Shown in pieces: positions 52,701 to 62,958 of a stretch of 64,000 bases of DNA. How positions within the stretch are numbered: position 1 is the stretch's first letter; the number at the start of each line of letters is the position of its first letter. The notes under the pieces were generated by a model that ran no database searches, was not told the DNA's origin, and saw nothing but the letters and a program-made list of their open reading frames with translations. Both the position numbers and the translations under genes were made by a program. This DNA comes from Alisma plantago-aquatica (lineage: Eukaryota; Streptophyta; Magnoliopsida; Alismatales; Alismataceae). The DNA lies in NCBI GenBank assembly GCA_963693085.1, contig OY856411.1:111835267-111899266 (forward strand), given 5' to 3'.

Positions 52701-52745
52701 CGATCTAAACTACTCATTGTTGCTTTGGATTATATTGATATGTGA
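49712..52745 (+). pseudogene. pol: Sirevirus B pol: protease, integrase, RT, RNase H
   Basis: Protease IVDSGCSKH at 49712 is preceded by TTCTTGCAG|G (splice-acceptor-like). Integrase has D (HNDLFGP), D (RSDHGGEF) and E (IVERKNR), but the zinc-finger CxxC is CQPY. A frameshift at ~50695 and another at ~51180 lead to RT in a third frame: stop at 51411, [17 protein letters not shown], catalytic YVDD intact (~51790-51800). RNase H has DADYAG, TEDEY and CDN; a stop at 52557. It ends TGA 52743. Confidence 0.9.
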
Positions 52746-53007
52746 TCTATCCGGTTGTTTCTCTCTTATATGTCTTGCTCATGTTTTACTCACCTTGCTA
52801 GCCTTAAAATGCTTAAAATGTGCTTAACCTTCTTGTTCACATGCTTAGTTTCACTTATTTTGGGTATTTCTCTAATTTCTTTGTTTTATCACAAAATAGT
52901 ACCCAATGATGAGTGATATGTGCCTAAGTATGTTCAATTACATAATAGACTCGAAAAATGAATTTAATTGGCATGTATATGGCTAGAAATTAATTTTGAT
53001 TGTTTTA

Positions 53008-53125
53008 GGTCAGGTTGACCATCAGTTGAGTTTCCCCCAAGACAAACTCGACCGATCAGTGGCCGAGAGTTGTTCTCCAGAGGACTAATCGATCGAAGTT
53101 CTGACTCTCAGAACTCGACCGATCC
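53008..53125. repeat. TCGACCGATC palindrome cluster in pol-env spacer of Sirevirus B
   Basis: Five or so ACTCGACCGAT/ATCGATCG-type motifs lie between the end of RNase H and the env-like ORF, the same type as in this element's LTR. Confidence 0.8.
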
Positions 53126-53370
53126 GCGGGCTGAAGTCACTTCAAGTTAGGATCGTCCGACTATTCACCCTCTCAACTAGAGAATAGATGACTGATTCCT
53201 TTTCTTCTATCCCTAAGCTCTCACCCCCAGCCCTAAACCTCCCTTTCCTAGCCCTATCCCGACCTAGATAGCTTGACCTTGACCTCCCCGGTTGCTCTCT
53301 GGTGGTGTTTGGACAGCTTTTGAGGTTTTCTTTGTGTGTTTGTTCATTTCTCTTTCTTTTTTTCGCCTCC

Positions 53371-55026
53371 ATGGCCTCCCAAAGGAGAAAATGACCTGCT
53401 CCAAGCAATGCACCTTCATCTTCTTCATCTAATCGCTTGATTCCTTTCGACGATACCTCTTTTGTCTCAATAGAGGTTGTTAATCAGTACAAAGAACTTC
53501 TTCCTAGGAGTCCTTTTCCCTTTCGCGCCTTGTTTGAGCCAAGCCCTAGGCGTCAAGCAGTTATAGATCAAGTTTCTAGGTTGCTTGTCGTTCACCAACT
53601 TTCTGGCATGGTCGTCGAACGTGATTGCTTTCATAATTCCATGACCAGTACAAAAGAAGTTCACGAGTTCTATGCTAATTTGCGTTGGAACTATGACTCC
53701 CTCGTACCCCCGCCAAATGCTCAAGTAATCCTAACCTCGATGATCGCGGGTAAGTGTTTCCAAATCTCTGAGGATATATTAAATGTCTTATTTTTCAGAG
53801 ATGAGGAAAATAATACCTGGCACAAGGATTATGGAGAGTATTTTGATCTTTTGGATCTCGAAGGTTTCTACAAGCAAAATTAATTGACTCTTCCTGACAT
53901 TCATAGATACTTGAAGAAACCTGACATTCCATATAAGAAGAAGAGCACCCTTCCTTCCTCCTCCCTTGACCTTAGGAAGCACATTCTGGCTTTAGTGATC
54001 AAGTGCAACATCCATCCAAAGAAAAATCAAACAGATATTGTAGAGAACATTGTTGTCATTATGTATTACATCTTAGAGAACATCGGTGTCAAGTGGGCCA
54101 GATACATTCTACACCACATGACCTGCTTTGACACTGGTAAGAACACCAAAGGCACCCACCCCCCTACCCTACCCTGATTTGTGGTTTTTTTCAGTTCACT
54201 ACTGAGAAATCACTCTTTTCTAACTTTCATTACAAAGTAGCCAGGAAATGTGTTTGTATCAGTGAAACCACGATTCAGAAGTTTGTGCATGTGATTTCCT
54301 CTTCTACCCCTAGTTCTTCTCCCTCTGCCTCAGCATCTCCATCCCTTACCTCTTCAACCTGAGCTCCACCTCCTCAGCCTCCTCCTAGACCTAGTCATGC
54401 TTCTTATGTGTATCTAATGAAACTCTTATGGGCTACATGATGCACCAACAAGCATACAACCAACAGGTTTAGGACCACCTGCATCAGGATCTTGTTCTAT
54501 CATGTCTACCATGAACCTATCCTGTGCACACCCCTACCCCACCTAGCAGCCCTACCCAGGTAGTGATTATGCTTCATATGCATACAATCATTACTACCCT
54601 ACTCCCGAGCTTTCTGCTACTGCTCCTCCTCCACCCTTTGATGCTAGTAGATCTTCTCCTGCCTACCTGTCGTTGCCTGCTAGCCCCCTATCCAACTTTC
54701 TTGCCATCCTTGGAGACTCTGCTCCATCCTATTCTTAGTCCAATGAGCTCCATGCTCTTGGTATGTCGTGGGCTGAGCAGAATGCTCGTTGGTCCAGTCG
54801 CATTTTCGGTCCTCCTGTTGATGAGGAGATGTCTGACTTGGCCGATGATGATGAGGTTGATGATGACGATGACGGTGATGGTGAGGACACTTCTGATGAC
54901 GGTGATGGTGATGGTGCTGGATCTAGTGATGAATGCACTATTATTGCACCTTCTGATGGAGACAAGGACTACGAGCATGGAGTCAATGATGATGACGTTG
55001 TTGATATAGATAGTTTAGATGTTTAG
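53371..55026 (+). pseudogene. Sirevirus env-like ORF
   Basis: Begins ATG 53371 (MASQRRK then a stop at 53392). One frame to 54175 with another stop at 53881. The ~240-residue globular part (RALFEPSPRRQAV, YANLRWNYDS, LRKHILALVIKCN) is like the env-like/plant transposon protein domain found after pol in SIRE1-type elements. Then a Ser/Pro-rich stretch with frame change (54195-54370), and an Asp/Glu-rich C-terminus (54763-55026). No clear transmembrane segment, so an envelope role is not supported. A 58-bp GT...AG intron-like stretch (54137-54194) does not keep the frame. Confidence 0.65.
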
Positions 55027-55696
55027 CTTGTTTCTTAGTTTTTAGTCTAGCATGCTGATCATATACATGTTTCTAGGCTATTTTGTATAAGAAACATCTG
55101 GGCACATTATCTGAGATGTACTATTTTATCTTCTATTTTTCATCGCTTCTTGCTTGTAGTTGCTTTCATGAGGACATGCACCTGAGTTGTAATATATGTG
55201 ATGGGCACTCTTTCTATTTACTCTGATATATCTTATGCTTTGCTGCCATCCTTCACCATATTTTGATTATGACTGAGATTGTATGTTTCTTTAATCTCTG
55301 TTTGCCATATGATATGAGATTGCTTGTATGTATATCTGGTTGTTTGTGTTTTGGAGAAGACATGGATATATGCTCTTCTACCCCCCTATTTTTTGATAAT
55401 GTCAAAAGGGGGAGAGATATTTCAAAGTTTTGAAACTCAATCATATTGGTATTCGTTGTTATACTATTGCTTATTGCTTATGAGATCCTTTTCTTATTCG
55501 TTTACTATTTTATCATGTGACTTGCAAAGGACCACATAGTACATATATGCTATGATTACTATGTGTAGATAGACTAATCATGCAGGTTAGAGGAAGCATA
55601 GATTGAGGGGGAGCAATTCACAAGGCAAAGTTATAACTTCTATATCCTTTTCAATATGTTTGAGGAATGGTTTGTCATTGTCAAAAAGGGGGAGAA
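55027..55696 (+). promoter_or_regulatory. Sirevirus B 3' non-coding region with three polypurine tracts
   Basis: AAAAGGGGGAGAGA (~55398), TTGAGGGGGAGCAA (~55602) and AAAAAGGGGGAGAA (55683-55696, abutting the 3' LTR). Repeated PPT signatures are a Sirevirus hallmark. No gene in the rest. Confidence 0.85.
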
Positions 55697-57168
55697 TGTT
55701 GACCTAGAGGTTATACATTGTCCATATTTTGATAATGACTTAACCATTCCATTCATATGTATCTAATATGTGTATTCAAGATTGATTTTAGGTGTTAGGT
55801 ACATGAAAAGGATCAAAAATCAAAAGCACTAATTTTCTCAAGTTCAAGTCAAAAGAGCTACAAGTGTGCAATTTTGGAAATCTATGTAAATGATCATAGA
55901 ACATTTTTGTAATCACTTGTAATGATGAGTTGACTTGTAACTAAGATGAGAAAATTGATTGGGACACTAAACACCAAGTTTTACTCACTTTAGATGTACT
56001 TTAGAAAAATGATCACACACAGCCAATCGGTCGAGTTGCAAACTCGACCGATCCTCCTAGATCAGTTTTCTAAAGATAGCATCGGTCGAGTTGTGCTTTC
56101 ACAGAACTCGACCGATCGAGTACCTGACCAAATCAATCTTCATTGGTCAGTCGAGTTTCCCTAGGACAAAGTCGACCGATGATTTGAATATCGGCTTTGT
56201 CTTTTACTCAATCGGTCAAGTTACCTTTATTGAAACTCAACCGATTGCACTGTATGAATTTTGAAGAAAAAGTGATTGTGACTGTTGGTGTGTGTTTTGA
56301 GCAAAAACAGAGTCTTTTCTTTGAGCAAAATTGGCTATATTTCATATCTAAGTGTCCCATAACTTAAAGGGGAGCCCTCAGCTATAAATAGGACCTCTTG
56401 GAGTTCATTCTGAGGTTTCTCATTCACTACATGCTTGGTTCTAGCCTAGTTGAGAGTGTTCTAACCCTTTGAGCCCCTTTCTCTCTCTACCTTCAATTCA
56501 AATTTGTGAGTATGAGTGAGATAGGTTCCTTTGTAAGAGAGCTACTCCATGTGTTGATGTAAAGCTCTCCTCCACCATCTTCCTACCCTCTTTCCTATTG
56601 AAGAAAAGGTTGAATATCTTCTCTTAGTGAAGGAGAAGGAGTTGTTGTTCTTTAAGGTTGAAGAAGGCATAGTGTTCTAGATCTCCAAGTGAAGGAGATA
56701 GTCAAGGCAAGCACTCAAGAAAGATAGATAATCCCTTAAAGGTTGAAGACTTGAAGAAGGAGTGGGTAATTCCATGTTGATGGTTGAAGACTCCATGGTT
56801 CAAGTGGGTAAGCTGCTTCTATAGGTTGAAGATATTTGCTTGAGGTAGTATCCCTTGGATGATTGTGGTTGTTGTGTCTTGTAATCTTATGATGGAATAT
56901 AAGAGTACCAAGATTGTAAATCCTAGAGATTAACCACCTCTAGGTAGTGGACTGACATTGCTCCTAGTTAGGACGTAGAACCACTCTAAACCACCTTGTC
57001 CAAGTGCTTGCTCTTCCTTGTCTCTTATCCTTGTTGTACATGTTAGTTAAGACATCAAATTGTTGTTTGTTTAAGTTTTTGCACTTAATATAATTTGGTG
57101 GTATAATACGTCTTGTGAGAATTGTGAAGCTCTATTCACCCCCCCCCTCTAGAGCCCTTGATCTAACA
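55697..57168 (+). repeat. Sirevirus B 3' LTR, intact, 1,472 bp
   Basis: Starts TGTTGACC directly after a PPT and ends GATCTAACA. Palindrome cluster 56028-56250; TATAAATAGG at 56383-56392. It gives the empty-site sequence for the LINE insertion. Confidence 0.92.
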
Positions 57169-58231
57169 AATACTAGCCTATCGACAAGAGAAAGCAGTTT
57201 TAAAACTGCAAAAACTAGCCTCACAGCTGAAAATACTATCTCTTCAGAGAAAAATGATAACCTAACAGCCAGAAGAAGCTTTCAAACTGCAAGAACTATC
57301 TTAATTACTGAAGATGTTATCTATTTTGAGAATAGCTCCCGCCTCACACCGAAAAATACTATCTCTTAGGAGAAAGATTCCCGCTATATAAAGGACAATA
57401 TTAAATTGATGCCCAAAAAGATTTTTAAATTCAGGATATCTCAGATTGAGCAGGAACATGACCTACAATTGAGTCTCACAGAATTCTTAGGAAAATGTGA
57501 AATAGAGTATAGATCTCTACTCGAGATTGTTTATAATCTCAAAACAACAGAGACATGTGTTCCAGATCACACAGGAAATTATCCTAGAATTAACTTTGAT
57601 ACAGGAGCATATCCCAGAATTATTAGAGATTGCTTCAGAATTGGAACTGCAAATTTAATATATCTAAGTCCTGATCTTGGAGAAATTCAAGGATTTCCCC
57701 AAGAAATTAGTAAACATCAAAGAATTCAAAAATAACAGCCCAATGTTGAAATCCACTAGTGAGATTTATGTTAAAAAATTCTCAGCATCTGATGACTTGG
57801 AGAAATTAAAAAAGTTCAATTTAGTCCACTGCATTCAAATTGGAGTATCATCTCCAGATTATGTTACAGAGATTGAAGGAAGTTTTCAGAAAGAAATCAA
57901 AGGAGGAAAAATTGACAAAGATTTTTTTGAAGTCAGAAGAGCTCTAGGACTAAGAATTCTCTGCTAAGTGATGGAAAACTTAATTAACGATAATCGAAGT
58001 CGATTACATAAAGCTTCAGGCAATATGATCATTCTTTCTACAATAAGAAGATCCAATGTACCAAAAAAATTAATTTATAAAGATTTTCTAAAGAAAATAG
58101 AAATGGGACAAATAACATCAAGTTGAAGATTCCAGAAAGTATTTTTCCAGCTCACAAAGCATGAAGGAAAAATATGTCCAGTGTGGCAAGACAAAATGGA
58201 TAGAGATAGTAATAGTAGCAGTACTCACTAA
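57169..58231 (+). pseudogene. Caulimovirid TAV-like ORF, 3' part
   Basis: Resumes after the Sirevirus B 3' LTR. First a Ser/Thr-rich segment in frame 1 with an internal repeat of ~25 residues, one stop at 57367, then frame 1 to 57735. From ~57600 coding quality moves to frame 2 (FKDFPKKLVNIKEFK) and continues past stops at 57965 and 58124 to TAA 58229. Together with the 5' part it spans ~455 codons, within the range of caulimovirid TAV proteins. Identification rests on position and size. A different P-ORF is possible. Confidence 0.5.
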
Positions 58232-59175
58232 AGGACAGCTTCCAGAAGACTCCAATTTCCAAGACATCAGCAATGATGATTAAGAGCAATAATGCACCAA
58301 AGACGTCATCCATGATGACAGAAAACATCAATAATGCAATGCATCCTCAACGTGACAAGTGTTCAATTGAAATATAAAGAAGAATAGTAACACAAGAATA
58401 ATGTAGGCGTCTTTCAAAATCCAAAGATGAAGTTGAGGGTGTCTATATAAACCCTCAAAGTGTTTGTAAGGGGTATTGATCCTAGTCAGAGAGAGCCCTG
58501 AGTGTGTATGTTCTATTATTCCTAAGATTTTTGTTTCAATAAAGAAAGGAGCATCATCTTTATTTTGATTCCATTTCAAGCAAATGTGTCGTGTACACTA
58601 ATTCTTTGTGTAAGAAACTATTATTCCTTGTACTACTATAGAAGAGAAAAACCCGTGTGTAACCTGTTACACCCCCATTCCAATCTATCTTCACTTGTCA
58701 TGAGTTATCTCTCCCTTAGATTGTCCTGGAAGCCATTGTCTAGAAAAGTCCAACTAAGCGATGAATCAGCAAGGACGTTGGGACATCCAGGCTATAGTAT
58801 AATGATAAGGACTTCAAGATCTAGAACATCGATGTCTAAGGATTGCTTCTCTTAGAAATCGTTAAGAGAAGATCGACTGGCACTGAAGAATAATAGAAGC
58901 AAGGTGGGAAACCCAGGTATACAGACTTCATTTTTCTCTCTATAGTACTCAGAGTGTTACTATCTAGTTGCTAAAAGCTAGTTTCTTATGTGTCAAAGAG
59001 ACATATCAAGTATGAAAATGCTAAAAATTCTTGATAAAATAAGTAATAAACATTGAAAAAATGATATAGCCTCAAAAGCATACAACACCCATAAGGGAAG
59101 TTCGAGTATGTTTTCAAAGAAAAAATAAGAAAAAATCAATTCAAAAATTTAATTTCTGTATTTTCTATCTCTAAA
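58232..59175 (+). promoter_or_regulatory. Caulimovirid intergenic region: promoter and RNA leader
   Basis: A TATATAA box (58444-58450) is followed ~95 bp later by AATAAA (58539-58544). In caulimovirids the poly(A) signal lies after the start site because the genomic RNA is terminally redundant. A long leader with several short ORFs and inverted repeats runs to the primer site, as in the family. Activity in the plant is unknown. Confidence 0.65.
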
Positions 59176-59190
59176 CAGTATCAGAGCCAA
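59176..59190 (+). promoter_or_regulatory. Caulimovirid primer binding site (tRNA-iMet)
   Basis: CAGTATCAGAGCCA matches the TGGTATCAGAGCCA primer site except at its first two bases. It marks the origin of minus-strand synthesis (coordinate zero of these genomes) and lies between leader and ORF1 as expected. Confidence 0.75.
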
Positions 59191-59219
59191 GCAACGATCT
59201 AAATAATTACATAATTCTA

Positions 59220-61148
59220 TATCTTATAAATTATGAAGAATCACAAGAGGAAATGCACTCTGATATAGAAGATGAAGCTATATATGAACAGGATAAGTTA
59301 AAATACTTAGATAATAATATAGACAAAGCTTTAGATTTAGAGTTTGAAGTAAACATAGATTAATATGTATAAAAAAACTAGAAGTACAAGTTCATGAAAA
59401 TATTTCAAAAAACTTTCAATAGGTTCAACAAATGATAGTACAATTATAGAAAACAATGGAATATCTATACGAAAAGCAAAATATCGATTGTATATCAAAG
59501 ATAAATCTATTCCAAACAAGTGGAAATGAGATAAGTTTATGTCCTCTCCATATAGAAGATACATATGATTTTAAAATCAAAGAATTAGAAAATAAATATT
59601 TAGAAGCTGATACAGAAGAACTTGATAACTTAAGCCAATAAATTAATAGATTAATGGAAAAAGTCAGAACTATAAATATCAAATCAATAGATGGAGAGGC
59701 TTCTAGTAGCCAAGTAACAATGCTTATAGCAACAATTGTCCCTAGCAAACAATCAAGTACAAATGAGACTCCAGAACAGCAAGGAGCCAGATATTGGTCA
59801 GATCCTAGTTTTTGAAGAAAACCCACAGATAGAAATAGACAGGAAGGAATTAATTGGGCATCAGATAGAAGACCAAAAAGTATTGTTCTAGAAACCCCCG
59901 TAGACTATATGGATCAAAAATATATCAGTGCAAATGGAATTTATTTAAATCTAAATTGTGTCAGAAATATAGATGAAGCAATAACAAGATGGGAAAAAGC
60001 TATATATCTATCGATAACAACACAAATCTACGATATTGACACAGCAGTAAGATTTTGCAATTTAACCTTCCAAGGAATAGTAGTAGATTGGTTGAAAGGA
60101 TTAACAGATAATGATAAAGAGGCGATAAAAGGAACAACAGCCACCTTAGCCCAAGTAGTAAATAATTATGAGAATGAATTACATAGAGAATTTCTAGGAG
60201 AAACATGGAATACAAATAGAGATATAGAGAAAGAAAAAGAAAAACAAAGATTTACCTTTTTATTATATAATCTAAAGTTTTGTGACATGTGCCTCATAGA
60301 TGACTATATATGTAAATTTCATGAATATTTCTATAAAATATATGATAGAATATATAAAGAAAATGTAATGAATAAAAGCCTACTAAATTTATTTTATACA
60401 AAAATACCTAATCCTTGGGGTTTTAAGGCTATGCAATTGTATCCCCAATATATAGGGTAAAGAAAAGATACATTAGGAGGAAGAATAGAATTTTTAAGAA
60501 TGGAATTAGAAGAATGGTGTTCTAAAGCTACACGAAATAGAAGAACAAACAAATTAGTAAAGCAAGGACTTTGTTGTTCACAATTAACACACCCAATAAT
60601 AATAGGATGTGAACCAATAAAATATAATAGAAGAAATAAGTATAAATTTAAAAAGAAGAAAAGATTTGGTTTTAAACCAAAACCAAAGCAAAAATATTAC
60701 AGAAGAAAGAGAAAATATATAAAATTGTCAAGAATCCAAAAGAATGTAAAAGCTTTATATGTCAGGGAAAGAGGACACTATGCAAAAAAATGCCCAAATA
60801 GAGGATCTAGAAAAATTAACCAAAAGCAATTTGAAGAAATAATAGAAGAACTCACTAAAATAGAAAACATTCAGGAATTTATTCAGTTAACAGATGATGA
60901 ATAATCCAATGGATCAATCTATTAATTCTTAGATGCAGATCAGTTTAAAGAAGAAATAATCAAAGAATATCAAGAAGAAGTGGGAAACTTCTCGCAAGAA
61001 GTATTAGTAGATAAAAGATTATTTAATCGAATTAGAAATACTAAATTAAGATTAGAAACTCAGATGGGTTTAGAACATCTCTCTTTGGAAAAATTACTCA
61101 AAGAAAACATATCTTTTATTATGAAATAACTAATAGAGAGATGCCTAT
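59220..61148 (+). pseudogene. Caulimovirid ORF1, coat-protein part
   Basis: An acidic, coil-like N-terminal segment (59222-59362) is followed from 59456 by one long frame with stops at 59639, 59815, 60458, 60902 and later. The core 59909-60460 has the caulimovirid CP look (conserved Trp/Tyr, FLG motif, YI.KF.EYFYK). A Lys/Arg-rich stretch (60640-60740) precedes a zinc-knuckle relic RGHYAKKC (60765-60790) that keeps His and the last Cys but lacks the first two Cys. An acidic tail follows. The frame then runs toward the movement-protein domain, interrupted by Cassandra at 61149. Confidence 0.75.
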
Positions 61149-61918
61149 TGTAACATCCCAGGATTTGAGGCCTCGGATAAGTTGATCTTAAAAGGAATAA
61201 TTGGACTACCCATATCACCAAGGTGCATCTCCTTTTCAGGGAGCCCGTCACTAAGAACTCCATAGTTAAGTGTGCTCGTCTTGGAGTAGTGCTGGGATGG
61301 GTGACCTGTCAGGAAGTTGATCCTGGCATGTGCGTGAGTGAGGACAAAGCGTGTAGTTAAGGCTAGTGGTGGTCTGTGGGAATAGTCGTCATTCCTGAAA
61401 CTCTACTAGAGCCTTGGGCAATGGGCCCGGGCATTACAAATGGTATTAGAGAAATAACCCCTCTAGTAGGTGGGGCCCGCATGGGCATGTGACATGCCAG
61501 TCTTGAGCCGTGCGGTCCAGGCATGTAGGAAAGGGCTATCCATGGTTGACATAGCCACCCTTGTGCTGGTATTCCGTGATCGGGAGATGGGTGTCCATGG
61601 GCCATTATGGGTCTGTACTAAAATGGGGTCAGATTATGAGGCCATACAGTTGAGACTTGATGAGGATGTCAAGATTCTAAGTGGGGGAGATTGTAACATC
61701 CCAGGATTTGAGGCCTCAGATAAGTTGATCTTAAAAGGAATGATTGGACTACCCATATCACCAAGGTGCACCTCCTTTTCCGAGAGCTCATCACTAAGAA
61801 CTCCATAGTTAAGTGTGCTCAGCTTAGAGTAGTACTGGGATGGGTGACCTGTCGAGAAGTTGATCTTGGCATGCGTGAAACTCTACTAGAGCCTTGGGCA
61901 ATGGACCCGGGTGTTACA
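61149..61918 (+). mobile_element. Cassandra TRIM retrotransposon, 770 bp
   Basis: 5' LTR 61149-61438, 3' LTR 61692-61918, both TGTAACATCCC...TTACA, each holding a 5S-rRNA-derived stretch (e.g. AAGAACTCCATAGTTAAGTG, GATGGGTGACCTGTC). PBS TGGTATTAGAG (61441-61451, canonical form has C for the second T) and PPT GTGGGGGAGA (61681-61690). TSD CCTAT at 61144-61148 and 61919-61923. The 3' LTR lacks ~63 bp that the 5' LTR has. No coding capacity, so depends on proteins of other elements. Confidence 0.93.
61220..61325 (+). repeat. 5S-rRNA-derived segment in Cassandra 5' LTR
   Basis: Matches the 3' two-thirds of plant 5S rRNA, including the internal promoter region, with many changes and no intact 5' end. 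Not a functional 5S gene; in this element class it may supply RNA polymerase III promoter activity. The second copy is at ~61760-61865. Confidence 0.85.
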
Positions 61919-62226
61919 CCTATGCAGATCGAATACACTAGAAATAGGATAAATATACTCTTACTTTGAAAAGAAGACTTGATGAGGAGAATGGAATACA
62001 TAAAAGATATATCTAAAATAGGATGGATTCATATATGAGCTATCCAAATGTTGATCAAAATAAACTTTCTGAGAAGGAATAAATTCACCTATTAATATTA
62101 TGGATAATAGAATTAATGACAGAAGAGATGCTACATTAGAAATTCTACAAGGAAACCTTATCCATCAAAAATTAATTTTTGACATTTATCCCAAAATAAG
62201 TATTAAAATTAAAGATAATATGGTAT
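61919..62226 (+). pseudogene. Caulimovirid movement-protein domain fragment
   Basis: 30K-superfamily movement proteins dilate plasmodesmata. 61990-62080 resembles the conserved HIGAI...I segment, with stops. 62100-62222, in a shifted frame, has the diagnostic NRINDRRDATLEILQGNL then FDIYPK. The match to the caulimovirid core is clear by eye. The C-terminal half is missing; sequence passes straight into (AT)n at ~62223. Confidence 0.8.
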
Positions 62227-62248
62227 ATATATACATATATATACACAC

Positions 62249-62293
<45 letters not shown>

Positions 62294-62296
62294 CAT
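62227..62296. repeat. (AT)n microsatellite
   Basis: AT repeat at the right border of the caulimovirid remnant. Confidence 0.9.

Positions 62297-62954
<658 letters not shown>

Positions 62955-62958
<4 letters not shown>

Larger units (their letters stand above)
39784..57168 (+). mobile_element. Sirevirus B (Ty1/copia) with env-like ORF, carrying a LINE in its 5' LTR
   Basis: LTR ends are TGTTGACC...GATCYAACA. The 5' LTR is 39784-47580 (split by a LINE), the 3' LTR 55697-57168. The TSD is AATAT/AATAC (39779-39783, 57169-57173; 4 of 5 identical). Without the LINE the element is ~11 kb. Order: LTR, PBS, gag, PR, INT, RT, RNase H, env-like ORF, three PPT signatures, LTR. This is the SIRE1-type layout. 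LTRs differ more than in Sirevirus A, and each ORF has stops or frameshifts. Confidence 0.9.
39395..62226 (+). mobile_element. Endogenous caulimovirid remnant, split by Sirevirus B and Cassandra
   Basis: Virus-derived DNA is at 39395-39783, 57169-61148 and 61919-62226 (~4.7 kb). Order: RNase H tail, TAV-like ORF, intergenic region with promoter and poly(A) signal, primer site, coat-protein-like ORF, movement-protein domain. The circular-genome origin is shown by sequence running from the end of pol through the intergenic region into ORF1. Protease and nearly all RT are missing. CP preceding MP in one frame, plus a separate TAV-like ORF after pol, resembles cavemoviruses and solendoviruses. 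Both ends lie in (AT)n. Many stops: a relic, not a functional virus. Confidence 0.82.

Noticed and set aside
54524..55009. 161-codon Leu/Met-rich frame, looked like a membrane protein
   Set aside because: Wrong-frame reading over the Ser/Pro- and Asp-rich env-like ORF; Met/Leu excess comes from GAT/GAC repeats shifted by one base.
61220..61325. 5S rRNA gene
   Set aside because: Only a diverged part of 5S is present, repeated in both LTRs of a Cassandra element.
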